Made by a program: the position numbers and the translations under genes. From the NCBI GenBank assembly GCA_020438355.1, contig JAGQUT010000005.1:1-64000 (forward strand): a stretch of 64,000 bases of DNA, written 5' to 3'. Shown in pieces: positions 62,579 through 64,000 of this stretch (positions within the stretch are counted from its first letter, which is position 1; the number at the start of each line of letters is the position of its first letter). The notes below the pieces were generated by a model. That model made no database searches, was not told the origin of the DNA, and was given only the letters and a program-made list of their open reading frames with translations. This DNA comes from Solirubrobacterales bacterium. Lineage in GTDB: Bacteria; Actinomycetota; Thermoleophilia; Solirubrobacterales; 70-9.

Positions 62579-62778
62579 AGGTCTCTCCGGCAGAAAGCGG
62601 TGAAAAACGCTGGCTCGCGCACGATTCGCGCGACGTCCCGCGTCTATCGGTGGCTCAAAGGAACCGCGTCCATGGAACGTAAGATGGTGGTTAGATGCGA
62701 GACTCTCGATGGACTGCTTGACTGCGCGGCACCGGGTCTCGACAGAGCCAGCCCGCCGACCGACGGAGGATAGGGAGA

Positions 62779-64000
62779 ATTTCCAAACTAGAGCCAATTA
62801 CCGATACCTGTATCCCGCGAGACGACGTTCGGGCAGGCAACCTGACAGACGCTCATTTCGCGGCCCAGCTGGACCGCATTGTCCGGAACCCGGACCAGTA
62901 CCCCGTCTATGGTGACGCCGAGCAGTTCTTCGAGCTGACCTACCCCACCAGTGGACTGAAGGCGCTTCTAGCACGGGTCTTCGGTCGACTTTCGGATGCA
63001 AAAGTCGAGGGTGCCGAACATGGTGTAGTTCGTTCAGAAACAAGCTTTGGCGGTGGAAAGACCCACGGTCTGATCGCCACTTACCACTTGGCCAAAGGAG
63101 CGCGGCCATCGAACATCGCAGAGTTCATCGACCCCGAACTGATCCCCGATGGGTGCCAGATTGCCGCGGTAGTAGGCGACACGCTCGACCCCTCAGCTGG
63201 ACTCACCACTAGGGGCCATCACACCTACACAATTTGGGGCGAGATTGCGGCACAGCTGGGCCCCGCAGCCTTCAAGGCGATTCAGAACAACGAAACGGAC
63301 CGCACCGCGCCCGGTGACGACGTTTGGAAACAGGTGATCGAGGACAAGCCCACGATCATCGTTATCGACGAGCTGGCCGCCTACATGCGGACACTCTCCT
63401 CGTCGGGTAGCGCCGACATCAGGAGGATGGCTGAGGCGATGCCTGCCTTTCTGAAGCGTCTCTACGAAGCGGCAGCCGGCAATCCGAACCTGGTGGTGGT
63501 GATCACCTTCGCCAGCACTCGAAATGCCTTCGGCAAGGAGACCACCGACCTTGAGCAGGCCATGAAGGAAGCCGAGGGTTCGATTCGGGCAGACGAGGTT
63601 CAGAGCGTGACCGAAAGGGGCGGCTCGATTCTGAAACCCGCCGAAGACGATGAGATCGGAGAGATCCTCAAGCGCCGTCTCTTCAAAGAAATCGACCAGG
63701 ACGCCGCTCGCTCGGCTGGAGATGCGTACCGGGACCTTTACCAGGAGCTCAAGGACCGAAATGAGACGCTCTCGGGCGGCGCAGATCGGCCCGTTACCTA
63801 CGGCGAACAGGTCGCCCGCACCTACCCCTTCCACCCCGAGCTGATTCGCGTCCTCGACAAACGCCTGGGTGCGATACCCAACTTCCAGCGGGCCCGAGGT
63901 TCACTAAGGCTGCTCGCGGAAACGGTCGCGAATATCTACTCGGGAAGCGGAGAGAACCCCGAGATCATCAACCTCGCCGACATCGACCTTTCAAACACCG
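62779..64000 (+). CDS. DUF499-family AAA-like ATPase, 3' end cut by window
   Basis: At least 407 codons. Walker A is SFGGGKTHGLIATYH and Walker B is TIIVIDELAAYM; an early GNLTDAHFAAQLDRIV and FFELTYPTSGLKALL match the N-terminus of DUF499 proteins. No ATG, GTG or TTG lies in frame before the Walker A site. The frame opens after a stop at 62719 and family similarity starts near KLEPITDTCIP, so ATT 62779, nine bases after GGAGG, is proposed as start. DUF499 ATPases are often next to DUF1156 methylases in anti-phage modules, which would lie beyond the window. Confidence 0.75.
   Translation, partial: MSKLEPITDTCIPRDDVRAGNLTDAHFAAQLDRIVRNPDQYPVYGDAEQFFELTYPTSGLKALLARVFGRLSDAKVEGAEHGVVRSETSFGGGKTHGLIATYHLAKGARPSNIAEFIDPELIPDGCQIAAVVGDTLDPSAGLTTRGHHTYTIWGEIAAQLGPAAFKAIQNNETDRTAPGDDVWKQVIEDKPTIIVIDELAAYMRTLSSSGSADIRRMAEAMPAFLKRLYEAAAGNPNLVVVITFASTRNAFGKETTDLEQAMKEAEGSIRADEVQSVTERGGSILKPAEDDEIGEILKRRLFKEIDQDAARSAGDAYRDLYQELKDRNETLSGGADRPVTYGEQVARTYPFHPELIRVLDKRLGAIPNFQRARGSLRLLAETVANIYSGSGENPEIINLADIDLSNT

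Noticed and set aside
1-64000. CRISPR arrays, insertion sequences, rRNA and tRNA genes
   Set aside because: Looked for regular spaced repeats, transposase motifs and clover-leaf-like sequences while reading; none was convincing.

Overview
The window reads as chromosomal DNA of a GC-rich actinobacterium. Tightly packed genes, frequent GTG/TTG starts, an ECF41 sigma factor, DUF3556, DUF4235 and many acyl-CoA and flavin enzymes suggest the Thermoleophilia/Solirubrobacterales side of the phylum. This placement is inferred from gene content; no rRNA or tRNA gene was seen.

Layout. 1-8340: a secreted alpha/beta hydrolase (cut by the window edge), a small secreted protein followed by a string of hairpins, a siderophore-interacting flavoprotein that looks frameshifted, a fatty-acid desaturase divergent from a PucR regulator, a TetR/enoyl-CoA hydratase pair, and an AbiEi-like/DUF559 gene bracketed by a conserved inverted repeat. 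8341-22615: an apparent amine-catabolism locus. It has a polyamine-type ABC importer (potA, potC, potB and potD types), a TetR regulator, a FAD oxidoreductase and a Rieske oxygenase on the minus strand, then an acyl-CoA dehydrogenase and an ADP-forming acyl-CoA synthetase, a class III aminotransferase and a second FAD oxidoreductase. Two divergent promoter regions in it share one 21-bp operator/promoter element. 22651-38617: a mixed core region (SF2 helicase, flavin oxidase, MMPL transporter, FKBP isomerase, carbonic anhydrase, Fpg-type glycosylase, methyltransferase, twin lipoproteins, DUF3800, GMC oxidoreductase plus aldehyde dehydrogenase). 38681-49498: a third CrtI-like FAD oxidoreductase, a DUF3556 membrane protein, a thioredoxin-like protein, VapBC with a perfect palindromic operator, an ECF41 sigma factor with its partner epimerase and a matching ECF41-type promoter, an amine oxidase, an LLM oxidoreductase, a PAP2 phosphatase and a lipid kinase.

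49652-64000 is an accessory, probably defence-related island with visibly lower GC. It starts with two tandem DUF488 proteins and a dual-OB-like protein, followed by a zinc-ribbon protein of unknown role. Next comes a coupled minus-strand operon: a 1003-aa helical-repeat protein whose C-terminus resembles GrpE, an unusual Hsp70, and a 1073-aa SNF2/RapA-type helicase. Divergent from it is a full-length GmrSD-type (DUF262-DUF1524) protein, then the 5' part of a DUF499 ATPase that runs off the window. The chaperone / exchange-factor / DNA-translocase operon is the best candidate for an undescribed system.
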